A stretch of 64,000 bases of DNA from Ferdinandcohnia sp036965045 (GCF_036965045.1 NZ_JBALOV010000007.1:124001-188000), one strand, 5' to 3'. Counted from the first letter of the stretch, positions 1 to 9,375 are shown. Notes: a model not told the origin generated them from the sequence alone. Numbers and translations: made by a program.

Positions 1-26
1 AATATTTGAATAGGGGCTTATATAAA

Positions 27-782
27 ATGTTTTTTACATTATTATTCTATATTGGAATTTTAGGAGTAACATTAGGCTCCTTCTTCAACGTCGTCGGCCT
101 ACGCATTCCAGCAGGCGAATCAATCGTTCGTCCACGTTCATCATGTCCGACTTGTAAGCACCAGCTCACAGCAATCGAATTAATCCCTGTATTTTCATAC
201 CTCCTTCAAGGCGGAAAGTGCAGAAATTGTAAAACACGCATTTCACCGATTTATGCTTCAATTGAACTTGCTACTGCAATTCTTTTCACGATTTCACCAA
301 TATTGGTGGGATGGTCAAAAGAATTGATTATCGCTTGGACCTTAATCTCTTTATTAGTTATTGTATTTGTTTCTGATATTACATACATGATCATCCCAGA
401 TAAGGTATTAGTCTTCTTTGCTCCATTACTTCTTATTGAACGCATTTTCGTTCCGCTTGACCCGTGGTGGGACATGTTTGCAGGAAGTATCATCGGATTT
501 CTGCTTTTATATCTAATTGCAATCGTTAGCAAAGGTGGAATGGGCGGAGGCGATATCAAGCTATATGCCGTTTTAGGAATAGCCTTGGGATGGAAGCTTG
601 TTCTATTATCATTTTTCCTGGCAACCCTCATTGGAACAATTCTTGGATTAATTGGTATGGCATTTGGAAAAGTAAAAAGAGGTAAACCAATGCCATTTGG
701 TCCTTCGATTGTCATTGGTACGCTTATCGCTTATTTTTTTGGCCATGAGCTGATCACTTTATATATTGATTTAGTAGGATAA
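27..782 (+). CDS. comC: Prepilin peptidase ComC/PilD
   Basis: Membrane aspartyl protease that cleaves and N-methylates type IV prepilin-like proteins, needed for DNA-uptake pseudopili or type IV pili. Visible: the N-terminal GSFFNVVGLRIP segment, the paired CPTC and CRNC motifs of the cytoplasmic zinc-binding loop (about residues 40-68), then hydrophobic segments holding the two catalytic aspartate regions, SDITYMIIPD and GGMGGGD. ATG at 27 is chosen over the upstream TTG at 6 because AGGGGC lies 9 bases before it; this gives 251 aa, normal for the family. It heads a run of pil genes in the same direction. The pilins and assembly ATPase are probably upstream, outside the window. Confidence 0.93.
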   Translation: MFFTLLFYIGILGVTLGSFFNVVGLRIPAGESIVRPRSSCPTCKHQLTAIELIPVFSYLLQGGKCRNCKTRISPIYASIELATAILFTISPILVGWSKELIIAWTLISLLVIVFVSDITYMIIPDKVLVFFAPLLLIERIFVPLDPWWDMFAGSIIGFLLLYLIAIVSKGGMGGGDIKLYAVLGIALGWKLVLLSFFLATLIGTILGLIGMAFGKVKRGKPMPFGPSIVIGTLIAYFFGHELITLYIDLVG

Positions 783-792
783 GGGGATACAT

Positions 793-1764
793 ATGGCTTT
801 TTCATTATTTCCATCAAGTAAAATTGCAAACATCATCATAAAAGACCATGCTATTCGATACGTGGGTGTGAAACGGTCTAACCCTATTACTGTTCATAAG
901 TTTCGTGAAAAATACTTGCCCCCTGGTATCATTCAAGACGGTAAAATTCTTGAAAGAGACACATTACATCTCATTTTAGAAGAGTGTGTAACGGACTGGG
1001 GGATAAAAAATTCACAAGTCCAGTTCATCATTCCAGATCCATTTGTTGTGATTCGAAAAATCTCAATTCCAAATGAAGTAAAAGATGATGAGATTGTAGG
1101 GTACATCTATTTGGAACTGGGAGCAACCATTCATCTGCCATTTGATGAGCCTGTTATTGATTTCAAAGTATTGTCTGAAGATGAAAAGAAAAAAGAGGTT
1201 CTTATCTTTGCAGCACCAGAGGATATTGCATTCGAATATTCCTCCCTATTGGAGGACGTTTCATTAAAACCAATTGCAGCTGATATTACACCTCTATGTA
1301 TGTATCGACTCTTTCATTTTTGTCAAAAAACAAATGAAGCGGAGCATACCTTATTGCTGCAATTTGATTTGCAATCCGCTAACTTGAGTATTTTTCATCA
1401 AGATATTCCATTGTTTATGAGACATCTTACATTAGATACATCAATTGATGATTGGGATATCCAACAAAATTCTTCACATACGCTAGCATCTATCAAGTGG
1501 AACAGTCATCGCAGTAAATTAGAGGTTCTCATAGATGAAATAATGAAAGAGATTGAACATGTGATGAATTTCTATAGTTTTAATATGGCCCATGGGAAAG
1601 AACAAATTTCAAGGATTCTTGTTAGTGGGGATCACCCAAATCTTTCTGACATTAGTTCTGCACTTATAGAAAGATATGAAATTCAGGTATATCATATTGA
1701 TACATTTGATAAACTTCCTAGTCATTATTTTCTACCATTAGGATTAGCACTTAAAGAGGTGTGA
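793..1764 (+). CDS. pilM: PilM-like type IV pilus assembly protein
   Basis: Predicted cytoplasmic actin-like ATPase-fold protein that recruits PilN/PilO to the inner face of the membrane in type IV pilus machines. The 323-aa product has no membrane segment. It begins with the ribonuclease-H-like fold pattern IIIKDHAIRYVGVKR and carries PilM-like segments such as VQFIIPDPFVVIRKISIPN and ILVSGDHPNL near the C-terminus. It lies 10 bp after comC and just before pilN and pilO genes, and that order is the strongest support for the assignment. Firmicute PilM proteins are divergent, so the family is likelier than any exact function. Confidence 0.78.
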   Translation: MAFSLFPSSKIANIIIKDHAIRYVGVKRSNPITVHKFREKYLPPGIIQDGKILERDTLHLILEECVTDWGIKNSQVQFIIPDPFVVIRKISIPNEVKDDEIVGYIYLELGATIHLPFDEPVIDFKVLSEDEKKKEVLIFAAPEDIAFEYSSLLEDVSLKPIAADITPLCMYRLFHFCQKTNEAEHTLLLQFDLQSANLSIFHQDIPLFMRHLTLDTSIDDWDIQQNSSHTLASIKWNSHRSKLEVLIDEIMKEIEHVMNFYSFNMAHGKEQISRILVSGDHPNLSDISSALIERYEIQVYHIDTFDKLPSHYFLPLGLALKEV

Positions 1765-1766
1765 GG

Positions 1767-2441
1767 ATGCTTGTAGATATTAATTTACTACCAAGAAAAG
1801 AATTTAAAAATCGAGCAAAATTACTACTCCTTATTATTATTGTCAGTGTGGCTTTAATTGGCTTTTTATTGCTCTTTATCCAGTATAATAAAGCAACCCA
1901 ATTAGAGGAACAGCTATCAAATCAGCTTACAGAACTAAAAGAAAAGCAGTTAGAGGAAGAACAAAAATATACTTCAGCAAATCATCCAAATAATGTCGTT
2001 AATTTACAAAAAACGGCAGAATGGGCAGAAGGGTATTTTGTAGAGGCTGTACCGATCTTAAATCATTTAACCTCTTTATTACCCCAACGAGGCTTTGTAC
2101 AGAATTTTTCTTATACCGAGGATGGGATTGTTTCTTTGGAAGTACAGTTTGATACAAATACTGAAAATGCTCATTATTTAGCACTACTGACTGATTCTCC
2201 ATATGTCCAAACAGCAAGACTTTTAACTGTTTCGACTTTACCAATCACAGAGCCTGGTGAAGGGACGGGGACTACGAACGAGACAAATCCAGAGACAGAC
2301 AATATTACTAAAGAAACCGAGGCTACAACCGATAATAAAATAGAACCAAATCAAAATACGAACATTTTACCAAGATATTATGCTCAATATGAAATCACTT
2401 TCAATAAGAGCGCTATTAAGTCATTGCAGGAGGGGAATTAG
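1767..2441 (+). CDS. pilN: PilN-like type IV pilus assembly protein
   Basis: Predicted bitopic membrane protein of the pilus alignment complex. It starts MLVDINLLPRKEF, and the DINLLP motif is the hallmark by which PilN binds PilM. One membrane helix follows (about residues 19-40), then a coiled coil rich in Glu, Gln and Lys, then an extracytoplasmic domain and a Thr/Glu/Asn-rich linker. ATG 1767 is preferred to GTG 1761 because AGAGGT ends 6 bases before it. The gene is separated from pilM by only 2 bp, which implies translational coupling. Length 224 aa. Confidence 0.82.
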   Translation: MLVDINLLPRKEFKNRAKLLLLIIIVSVALIGFLLLFIQYNKATQLEEQLSNQLTELKEKQLEEEQKYTSANHPNNVVNLQKTAEWAEGYFVEAVPILNHLTSLLPQRGFVQNFSYTEDGIVSLEVQFDTNTENAHYLALLTDSPYVQTARLLTVSTLPITEPGEGTGTTNETNPETDNITKETEATTDNKIEPNQNTNILPRYYAQYEITFNKSAIKSLQEGN

Positions 2442-2443
2442 TT

Positions 2444-3205
2444 ATGACTCTCCATTTTTCACGTAAACAAATGATTCAATTAATACTAGCACTGGCCGTT
2501 TTATTTGGAGTTTTCTATTTAACTTTCTACCTTCTAGTAAAACCAGTAAAGCTGAGAATATCTCAGTTAGAGAACAGTGTAAGAACAGAACAAAAACTTT
2601 TAGAGCTCATTACTGATAAGCAAACAAATGAAACACCAACTGTGAGTTCAACTGAAATTCAAAAAAAAATCCCTGTAATTCCTTTAGTTGAGCAAATCGT
2701 TTTAGATGTGCAGCGGGCTGAGACACTATCAAAAAGCAGAGTTATCAACATGTCCTACATTGAGAGTGAATTTACACTTGCAGATGATACACAACCTGTA
2801 GAACAGAAAAATGCAACAAATGCTGACAATGACACAGAAAACAATCAAGAAACGAACGAAACCGATGTAGTTGACCCTGAACTAATAAATGGGCTTAACC
2901 AAATCACCGTTTCTTTACATGTCCAATCACCTAATTACGCAGAATTGGAAAAATTCTTATCAGCGCTCGAACATCAAACGAGAATTACTAGGGTTAATTC
3001 ATTGAGTTTTACAGGCACTCCTGAGCTTATTTCAGTGGATCAAACAGCCGAACAGCTCGATTATGATGTTACCATTTCAACATTTTATATGCCAAAGTAT
3101 ACGGAACTTGCTGATGAGGCACCAAAACTTACCGTTCCACCTCCTAGCAATAAGAAGAATCCACTAGCTCCAGGCTTGGAAAAGAAAGACGAGAACAGTC
3201 CGTAA
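2444..3205 (+). CDS. pilO: PilO-like type IV pilus assembly protein
   Basis: Predicted partner of PilN. One N-terminal membrane helix (about residues 10-32), a short coiled coil, a low-complexity Asn/Asp/Glu/Thr linker (about residues 115-147), then a compact alpha/beta domain with the pattern VSLHVQSPNYAELEKFLSALE that resembles the ferredoxin-like domain of PilO. It ends in a Pro/Lys-rich tail. It starts 2 bp after pilN behind a strong GGAGGGG site. Assignment rests on topology, this domain pattern and gene order. Confidence 0.75.
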   Translation: MTLHFSRKQMIQLILALAVLFGVFYLTFYLLVKPVKLRISQLENSVRTEQKLLELITDKQTNETPTVSSTEIQKKIPVIPLVEQIVLDVQRAETLSKSRVINMSYIESEFTLADDTQPVEQKNATNADNDTENNQETNETDVVDPELINGLNQITVSLHVQSPNYAELEKFLSALEHQTRITRVNSLSFTGTPELISVDQTAEQLDYDVTISTFYMPKYTELADEAPKLTVPPPSNKKNPLAPGLEKKDENSP

Positions 3206-3230
3206 TTGAATAGAAAGAGGTGAGAACAGC

Positions 3231-4556
3231 TTGGAATCTCTCGTAATTGCATTTATATCTCTTTTAATTGTGTTACCTATTATTTATTTTTTACCACTTG
3301 GTTTTACTAGGAAGGGAAAATTACTTATTCTTATTTGTGCATTTATTGTTTTTATCATTGGAATCGCTGCGAGAACGGTGATGAGCGTATGGCAAATGGG
3401 GTTCGTGTTAATACTGCTAGCAATAGGGTTTTCATATTTAATTAGTAAAAAATTTGGCACACAATTGTTTCTACATACCGAGAATAGTACAGGTTTAGAT
3501 GATAAAGTGATTAAGTTTGAAATTGAAGATGAGGTTGACGAAGAACTGCGTATCCAAAGACAGCCTGAGAATAACCAGGCTTCCATTGTTGAACAAGAGA
3601 GAGTCTCTCCTCAAAACGAAACAATGGAGGAAGAATTAGTAGAGGAAATTGAAACCGACCATCAAAATAAAAATGATTTCGTTTTGGAAGATGTATACGT
3701 TGAAAATGAAGAACTTGAAAATACATATTTGATACAAACAAATGAAGAGAATCCCGGTACGGATTTTGATAACTTGCTTAAAGAAATTGAATTGGAACTA
3801 AAAGATAACACAAGTGATATTCAAGATAATAATGAAATTGTTGAAGTGCCCGAGAAATCGGATAACATCCAAACGAATGAAACACCTGAAACGGAAGATA
3901 CGGATTTTAACGTTGAAATACCAGCACCTGATGATGTTCAATTTGATAGTTTACAAGTAAACAGTGATGAACACTCTCATGAAGAAAGCGAAATAGACGA
4001 AGTACCAATGATTGAACCAATCGATTCTCCATTAGAAGAGATTGAAGTCGATACGGCAAAAGAAGATGATCTCAAGATTGAAATTGAAAATGAGGAAGAT
4101 GTACAGATACAAATGGATAGTATTGATGAATTTGAAGAGATCGAGGTTGAAGAAGAAGTAATACCAGTGACTAAACAAAACAACGAATCAGATATAGAAC
4201 ATTTACGTTCTGAAGTTGTGGAATACATTGACGGAGAATCCGATGTACAGGAAAGGCAAGACGATCCTTACAACTTAAGCCATCAGCTTTTTTCAACCAT
4301 GATTTCACAAATAAAACTTTCACGAAACAAATTATCTTCTACACAATACGTTAAATTAATAGAGGATCACCTTCATCCGGAATTAAACGATCATGATTAT
4401 TATACGTTTGTTAGCTTATTAATTGAACATTATCTAGAAACGAAACAATACGATGAACTGTCCGTATTAGTATCTCAAAATGAGAAAAGATTTGAGAAAT
4501 ACCCTGTTATTTTACAAGAAATTAAATTTTTATTAAAAGAATATTGCAAAGTATGA
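3231..4556 (+). CDS. Unknown acidic membrane protein in the pilus operon
   Basis: Not recognised. The 441-aa product has three predicted membrane helices in the first 75 residues, then about 250 residues dominated by Glu and Asp with many Asn, Gln and Ser, then a folded-looking helical C-terminal domain of about 90 residues (from HQLFSTMISQ) rich in Leu, Tyr and His that could be TPR-like. The TTG start is supported by AAAGAGGTGA 8 bases upstream. It follows pilO by 25 bp in the same direction. Its position suggests a pilus or competence accessory protein, but nothing in the sequence proves this. Confidence 0.7.
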   Translation: MESLVIAFISLLIVLPIIYFLPLGFTRKGKLLILICAFIVFIIGIAARTVMSVWQMGFVLILLAIGFSYLISKKFGTQLFLHTENSTGLDDKVIKFEIEDEVDEELRIQRQPENNQASIVEQERVSPQNETMEEELVEEIETDHQNKNDFVLEDVYVENEELENTYLIQTNEENPGTDFDNLLKEIELELKDNTSDIQDNNEIVEVPEKSDNIQTNETPETEDTDFNVEIPAPDDVQFDSLQVNSDEHSHEESEIDEVPMIEPIDSPLEEIEVDTAKEDDLKIEIENEEDVQIQMDSIDEFEEIEVEEEVIPVTKQNNESDIEHLRSEVVEYIDGESDVQERQDDPYNLSHQLFSTMISQIKLSRNKLSSTQYVKLIEDHLHPELNDHDYYTFVSLLIEHYLETKQYDELSVLVSQNEKRFEKYPVILQEIKFLLKEYCKV

Positions 4557-4633
4557 CGAATAATGGCGAAAAACATGGTAAAATGAATGGAAAAAGCCTT
4601 TGTTTAAAAATAAATAGGTGTGGTGAATGATTT

Positions 4634-5440
4634 ATGAAAAAAAGTGTTGAAATAGTTGGTTTACCAATCATTAGTATTATAGATGGAATTGAAATAGGAA
4701 AAGTAAAATCTTTAGTAATTAACCCTGAAAAAGGTTCAGTTGACTTCCTTACAATCGAACATGAGGATTGGCAAGTAAGTGTAAAAGCCATCCCGTTCAA
4801 AAGAGTAGTCGGTATCGGAGAGTATGCAGTTACGATTGAGAGTGAAAGCTCTGTTATTGATCTAAATGAAATTCCAATTGCGAATTCACTTGTAAATAAG
4901 AAAATTAAAATTACTAATACAAAAGTAATGACTCGCAAAGGTCAGTTACTTGGAGAAGTCCTAGAATATTATGTGGATGATGAATCTGGAAATCTTTTAG
5001 GAACATTATTAAATGTATCTGGAAAAGAAGTTGTCTTAGCATCTGAATCCGTTCTTACATATGGAAGAGACATTATCATTGTTGAAGAAGCTGCTTCTGC
5101 TAAATTCCTTGATTCAGTTGAATTATTAGATAATCCGCAAGTAGCCACTACAGAAAATAATGTAGATATTGAAGAACTGCTGCCTGAATCGACAGAAGCA
5201 CAAAGCCCATTTGATGAAATCAATGCTTCAATTGATAAGCATGAAGAATCTGAAGCAAAAGCATTGCGTTTAAAACAAGTTGATTTACTTTATGGAAAAA
5301 TTGTCAAAAAGGACATCCTTGACAATGAAGGAAATGTTATAATTCCAGCGGGAACTCATTTATCGGTTGATGATATCATGAAAGCGCAAGACGAAGGACC
5401 TAGTGTATTTGTTGAATTATCAATGAATGTTGAAGAATAA
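4634..5440 (+). CDS. PRC-barrel domain protein
   Basis: The 268-aa soluble product holds two PRC-barrel-like beta modules. The first is at residues 1-75 (GLPIISIIDGIEIGKVKSLVI). The second is at about 90-155 and has the pattern KVMTRKGQLLGEVLEYYVDD. A Glu-rich linker and a C-terminal beta segment with the phrase NEGNVIIPAGTHL follow. PRC barrels bind RNA or proteins, as in RimM and photosynthetic reaction-centre H subunits; the role here is unknown. It is the last gene before a strong terminator, so it is probably cotranscribed with the pilus genes. A second PRC-barrel gene lies at 59613. Confidence 0.78.
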   Translation: MKKSVEIVGLPIISIIDGIEIGKVKSLVINPEKGSVDFLTIEHEDWQVSVKAIPFKRVVGIGEYAVTIESESSVIDLNEIPIANSLVNKKIKITNTKVMTRKGQLLGEVLEYYVDDESGNLLGTLLNVSGKEVVLASESVLTYGRDIIIVEEAASAKFLDSVELLDNPQVATTENNVDIEELLPESTEAQSPFDEINASIDKHEESEAKALRLKQVDLLYGKIVKKDILDNEGNVIIPAGTHLSVDDIMKAQDEGPSVFVELSMNVEE

Positions 5441-5441
5441 A

Positions 5442-5466
5442 ACCCACATCTTTGTGGGTTTTTTGC
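5442..5466 (+). terminator. Rho-independent terminator of the pilus operon
   Basis: ACCCACA and TGTGGGT form a stem with a short loop, followed by a T run, two bases after the PRC-barrel stop codon. Confidence 0.85.
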
Positions 5467-5531
5467 ATTTTATGGTAGTCCGAAACCCACCCAATGTTTA
5501 TACTTGTAAGAATTTGACGAAAACCTCTAGT

Positions 5532-5564
5532 AACAAGACGACAAATGTCTTGTTCTTTTTTTTT
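5532..5564 (+). terminator. Second terminator upstream of spoIIB
   Basis: Perfect 8-bp arms AACAAGAC and GTCTTGTT (5532-5539, 5547-5554) are followed by nine T residues. It is a second stop between the pilus operon and spoIIB, so spoIIB should have its own promoter. Confidence 0.75.
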
Positions 5565-5622
5565 CTATGTATGGTAGGATTGACAAAAAAGTAGAGCGTT
5601 TCCTTAAATAGGTGGTGAAAAA

Positions 5623-6705
5623 GTGGACAAGCGTAATCAGATTTCGATTAAAATTAATGGTAAAGAGTCAAAGATTAAAAAAGAAACGAAAGAAACAACT
5701 GATTTTGTCGAAAAGGAAAAACCTCTTATCATTGTTGAGAACGAAGAGGTTGCTGCAGCACAAGAGGAAGAAGAGGATGATTTTAGCTGGGTCCTACCCG
5801 ATGAAAGCCTGAAAAATCATTCCTTAAAAGAAAAAGAAATTCCAGTGATCCCGATAGAGGATTTACGACATACAAAAGGCACTAGTAAATTGGATTATAT
5901 TCCGCGAAAGAAAAAAGGATTTCATCTGTTTTCTGCGAAGCAATTGGTGATTTCTATTATCTTAGCAATTGTTCTTGGAAGTGGATTTGGGATTATGATT
6001 CTGAAAGTAGTTGAAGATGTTAATGCAGGACCTGCACAAAATAATACGCCAACACAGGTTCCGGAAAATACGACACCCCCTGCTGGAAATCAAGAAGAAA
6101 AGCCTGTAAGTAATCAGGTTGCAATTGAGTTAGAAACGCTATCAACAGGTGTTATCCAGGGAGGAAAGTTTTCGTCTGCTGACTCTGCGAACACCACAGT
6201 GACTGAAATTAAGGAAAAGGGGTTTGCAGCAGCTGCTGTTAAAATGGATGGTGCATTTTACGTTATTGCCGGCATTGGAGCCGAACAAAGTTCAGTAAGT
6301 GGGATTAAGACTAAATACAAGGAAGCCTTTCCTGAATTCTTTTCAAAAACACTTGAAGTTCCCGGTGGGTCCTATACTAATTTAGCGAAAGCAGATTCGG
6401 AGGCAATCAATGCAGATTTGCCAGTATTTAAGGAATTAGCAACCCTATCTTCTCAGGCTTTTGAAGTGGGAGCTGTTGATAATGGACAATGGGAAAATCT
6501 ATCGAAACAAATCGCAACCGTAAAAGAAATCAAGACGGATAACCTTCATGAACAACTCAAGAAATTTCATACGGATATACAATCTGCCTTTACACAACTA
6601 CAGGAATATAAAAATAATGGAGACCAAAAGTCATTATGGCAATCCCAGCAATCATTATTAAATGCATATCAGGCTTATACAGCATGGATTTCTAAGTTAA
6701 GCTAG
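5623..6705 (+). CDS. spoIIB: Stage II sporulation protein B (SPOR domain)
   Basis: Septum-localised protein that helps dissolve peptidoglycan in the polar septum and aids engulfment. The 360-aa product has a charged cytoplasmic N-terminus beginning with SIKINGKESK, one membrane helix at about residues 107-128, a Pro/Asn-rich linker, and a SPOR-like domain at about 165-250 with the pattern VIQGGKFSSADSANTTV. The C-terminal part is helical. The GTG start lies after GGTGGTGA. The position between comC and maf is that of B. subtilis spoIIB, and the domain order matches; sequence similarity in this family is low. Confidence 0.85.
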   Translation: MDKRNQISIKINGKESKIKKETKETTDFVEKEKPLIIVENEEVAAAQEEEEDDFSWVLPDESLKNHSLKEKEIPVIPIEDLRHTKGTSKLDYIPRKKKGFHLFSAKQLVISIILAIVLGSGFGIMILKVVEDVNAGPAQNNTPTQVPENTTPPAGNQEEKPVSNQVAIELETLSTGVIQGGKFSSADSANTTVTEIKEKGFAAAAVKMDGAFYVIAGIGAEQSSVSGIKTKYKEAFPEFFSKTLEVPGGSYTNLAKADSEAINADLPVFKELATLSSQAFEVGAVDNGQWENLSKQIATVKEIKTDNLHEQLKKFHTDIQSAFTQLQEYKNNGDQKSLWQSQQSLLNAYQAYTAWISKLS

Positions 6706-6731
6706 ACAAAATTCAATTTTACATGGAAAAT

Positions 6732-6763
6732 GGAAAGGGGATATCTACTCCTTTCCTTTTTTA
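6732..6763 (+). terminator. Terminator after spoIIB
   Basis: GGAAAGG pairs with CCTTTCC and is followed by six T residues, 27 bp after the spoIIB stop codon. Confidence 0.75.
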
Positions 6764-6918
6764 TGCTTGGTAATCAAAGCTTTACATAAAGGGGCAAGCT
6801 TTCTCAAACAATAAATCATCTTGAAAATTCAATTTTTCATAATTGTAGAGTGGTGATTTGTTTGTTACGATTAACAGGTATCTTCCTTTCTAAAAAAACA
6901 AAAAAGGGTGAAATTAAC

Positions 6919-7485
6919 ATGCAACACCTCGTTTTAGCCTCAGGTTCTCCACGACGAAAAGAACTTCTTAGAAATGTGAAACTTTCCTTCGATGTTTCCG
7001 TCAGTAATATTGATGAATCCATTGACGAAACTCTCACTCCTGAAGACAAGGTCATGACAATTGCATTGAGAAAAGCAATGGCAATTGCAAATCAATTTCC
7101 AGATTCCTTTATCCTTGCAGCAGATACAGCTGTTGTGTTTCAAAACCAATTTTTAGGTAAACCTAAAAGCGAAGAGGAATCTATACATGTATTAAAAACT
7201 TTATCAAATCAAACACATGAAGTCGTAACAGGAGTTGCGATTCTTTTTAAGGACACGCAAAAATTGTTCTTTGAAAGAACAGAAGTGACGTTCTGGGATC
7301 TAACAGATGAGGAAATTCAAGCATATGTTGCTTCAGGCGAACCAAAGGATAAAGCAGGTTCATATGGAATTCAAGGACTTGGATCTGCACTCGTCAGACG
7401 GATTAAAGGCGACTATTTTTCTGTAGTGGGATTGCCTGTATCACGAACCATTCGTGAGCTAAGAGATTTAGGATTTCGATTGTAA
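6919..7485 (+). CDS. maf: Maf family nucleotide pyrophosphatase
   Basis: Hydrolyses non-canonical nucleotides and dTTP/UTP to monophosphates, and is linked to division arrest in competent B. subtilis. The N-terminal LASGSPRRKELL is the family signature, DTAV carries the catalytic Asp region, and SYGIQG is the third conserved block. ATG 6919 is chosen over the upstream in-frame GTG 6850: AAAGGGTG precedes it, and 188 aa fits the family, while the extra 23 upstream residues are not conserved in type. Neighbours radC and mreB are as in B. subtilis. Confidence 0.93.
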   Translation: MQHLVLASGSPRRKELLRNVKLSFDVSVSNIDESIDETLTPEDKVMTIALRKAMAIANQFPDSFILAADTAVVFQNQFLGKPKSEEESIHVLKTLSNQTHEVVTGVAILFKDTQKLFFERTEVTFWDLTDEEIQAYVASGEPKDKAGSYGIQGLGSALVRRIKGDYFSVVGLPVSRTIRELRDLGFRL

Positions 7486-7567
7486 AAAATGGGCTAAGTC
7501 AAATGGTAGTCAATGACTTTAATACGAAGTGGGATCCAAGTATCTATATTGGATAGGAGGAACCTAT

Positions 7568-8257
7568 TTGAAATCTTCAGCACTCATGATTCGAGACTAT
7601 CCCCAGCAAGAAAGGCCGAGGGAACGATTGGTAATTGACGGGGCCGACAGCCTTTCAAACCATGAACTTTTAGCGATTCTTTTACGGACTGGATCAAAGG
7701 ATGAATCGGTCATTCAACTGTCAAACCGCTTACTGCACCATTTTGAAGGTCTTCGATTACTAAAGGACGCATCTGTAGAGGAAATCACCTCCATCAAAGG
7801 TATTGGCAAAGCTAAAGCAGTACTGATTATGGCGGCGATTGAGCTTGGCCGAAGAATTGGCAAACTTCAATATGAAGATCGATATGTCATTAGGTCTCCA
7901 GAGGATGGAGCAAAATATGTGATGGAGGATATGCGTTTTTTAACACAGGAGCATTTTGTTTGTCTTTACCTGAATACGAAAAATCAGGTGATCCATCGCC
8001 AAACCATTTTTATCGGAAGTCTTAATGCCTCGATTGTTCATCCGAGAGAGGTTTATAAGGAGGCCTTTCGAAGGTCAGCAGCATCCATCATTTGTATTCA
8101 TAATCATCCCTCAGGGGACCCAGCACCAAGTCGTGAAGATATCGAGGTGACAAAGCGTCTAGTTGAATGCGGCAGGATAATCGGCATAGAGCTATTGGAC
8201 CATTTAATCATCGGTGAACACAAATACGTCAGTCTCAAAGAAAAAGGTTATGTGTGA
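7568..8257 (+). CDS. radC: RadC family JAB-domain protein
   Basis: RadC-family protein with an N-terminal helix-hairpin-helix region (SIKGIGKAKAVLIMAAIELGR) and a C-terminal JAB/MPN metalloprotease-like domain with HNHPSGDPAPS and a following Asp, the zinc-binding pattern. The original link with DNA repair is doubtful and the real substrate is unknown. The TTG at 7568 is chosen because AGGAGG lies 7 bases upstream; it gives 229 aa. The longer frame from 7529 has no ribosome site. Confidence 0.93.
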   Translation: MKSSALMIRDYPQQERPRERLVIDGADSLSNHELLAILLRTGSKDESVIQLSNRLLHHFEGLRLLKDASVEEITSIKGIGKAKAVLIMAAIELGRRIGKLQYEDRYVIRSPEDGAKYVMEDMRFLTQEHFVCLYLNTKNQVIHRQTIFIGSLNASIVHPREVYKEAFRRSAASIICIHNHPSGDPAPSREDIEVTKRLVECGRIIGIELLDHLIIGEHKYVSLKEKGYV

Positions 8258-8352
8258 CTATTAATTTCTAATTTTGTACGATATAATATTGGTTATGAGT
8301 TTTTCGCATGTTAACACATTTTATCCGCGTATCAGAAAGGAAGATACATATT

Positions 8353-9375
8353 ATGTTTGGAATAGGTACAAGAGACCTTGGTATAGATTTAGGTACAGCC
8401 AATACACTTGTTTTCATTAAAGGAAAAGGCATTGCGGTAAGAGAACCGTCTGTCGTTGCCATGCAAACAGACACTAAGCATATTGTAGCAGTAGGAAATG
8501 ACGCCAAAAACATGATTGGACGTACACCAGGTAATGTTGTAGCACTTCGTCCGATGAAGGATGGTGTAATCGCCGACTACGAAACAACTGCAACAATGAT
8601 GAAATATTACATTAATCAAGCGGTTAAATCGAAAGGCTTTTTCTCAAGAAAGCCATATATTATGGTGTGTGTCCCTTCAGGCATAACAGCTGTTGAACAA
8701 CGTGCGGTGATTGATGCAACTCGACAGGCTGGTGCAAGAGATGCATATCCAATCGAGGAACCATTTGCAGCTGCGATTGGAGCAAATCTACCTGTTTGGG
8801 AACCAACTGGGAGTATGATTGTCGATATCGGCGGAGGTACAACAGAAGTTGCTATTATCTCTTTAGGTGGAATTGTTACAAGTCAGTCAATTCGTATCGC
8901 AGGAGATGAAATGGACGATGCAATTATTCAATATATTCGTAAAACTTATAACCTCATGATTGGGGATCGCACAGCAGAAGCAATTAAAGTGGAGATTGGT
9001 TCGGCTGGTGCACCTGAGGGTGTAGAAAATATGGAAATTCGCGGAAGAGACTTATTAACAGGTCTACCAAAAACCATTGAAATCACCGCTGAGGAAATTT
9101 CTAGTGCCCTTCATGACACTGTATATGCCATTGTTGATGCGGTTAAAAACACATTAGAAAAGACTCCGCCTGAGCTTGCTGCAGATATTATGGATCGCGG
9201 GATTGTTTTAGCAGGAGGGGGAGCCCTTTTACGTAATTTGGATAAGGTGATTAGTGAGGAAACAAGTATGCCTGTTCTGATTGCTGAAAATCCATTAGAT
9301 TGTGTAGCAATTGGTACAGGAAAGGCCCTTGACCATATTCATTTATTTAAAGGGAAATCAAAGGATTTACGTTAA
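8353..9375 (+). CDS. mreB: Rod-shape determining protein MreB
   Basis: Bacterial actin that forms membrane-associated filaments and directs lateral wall synthesis with MreC, MreD and RodA. Actin-fold motifs are clear: LGIDLGTANTLV (phosphate 1), DIGGGTTEVAIISLGG (phosphate 2) and GIVLAGGGALLRNLD (adenosine). ATG 8353 follows AAAGGAAG and gives 340 aa, the normal length; the longer frame adds an unrelated extension. First gene of mreBCD-minCD. A TATAAT at 8282-8287 could be its -10, but I see no good -35 at the right distance. Confidence 0.97.
   Translation: MFGIGTRDLGIDLGTANTLVFIKGKGIAVREPSVVAMQTDTKHIVAVGNDAKNMIGRTPGNVVALRPMKDGVIADYETTATMMKYYINQAVKSKGFFSRKPYIMVCVPSGITAVEQRAVIDATRQAGARDAYPIEEPFAAAIGANLPVWEPTGSMIVDIGGGTTEVAIISLGGIVTSQSIRIAGDEMDDAIIQYIRKTYNLMIGDRTAEAIKVEIGSAGAPEGVENMEIRGRDLLTGLPKTIEITAEEISSALHDTVYAIVDAVKNTLEKTPPELAADIMDRGIVLAGGGALLRNLDKVISEETSMPVLIAENPLDCVAIGTGKALDHIHLFKGKSKDLR

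Noticed and set aside
251..715. Minus-strand frame of 154 codons inside comC
   Set aside because: It overlaps a well-supported gene on the other strand and shows no family motif or ribosome site.
5612..5812. Lys/Arg-rich frame at the start of spoIIB
   Set aside because: It is the spoIIB coding region read out of frame; the spoIIB frame has SPOR-protein features and the better start.
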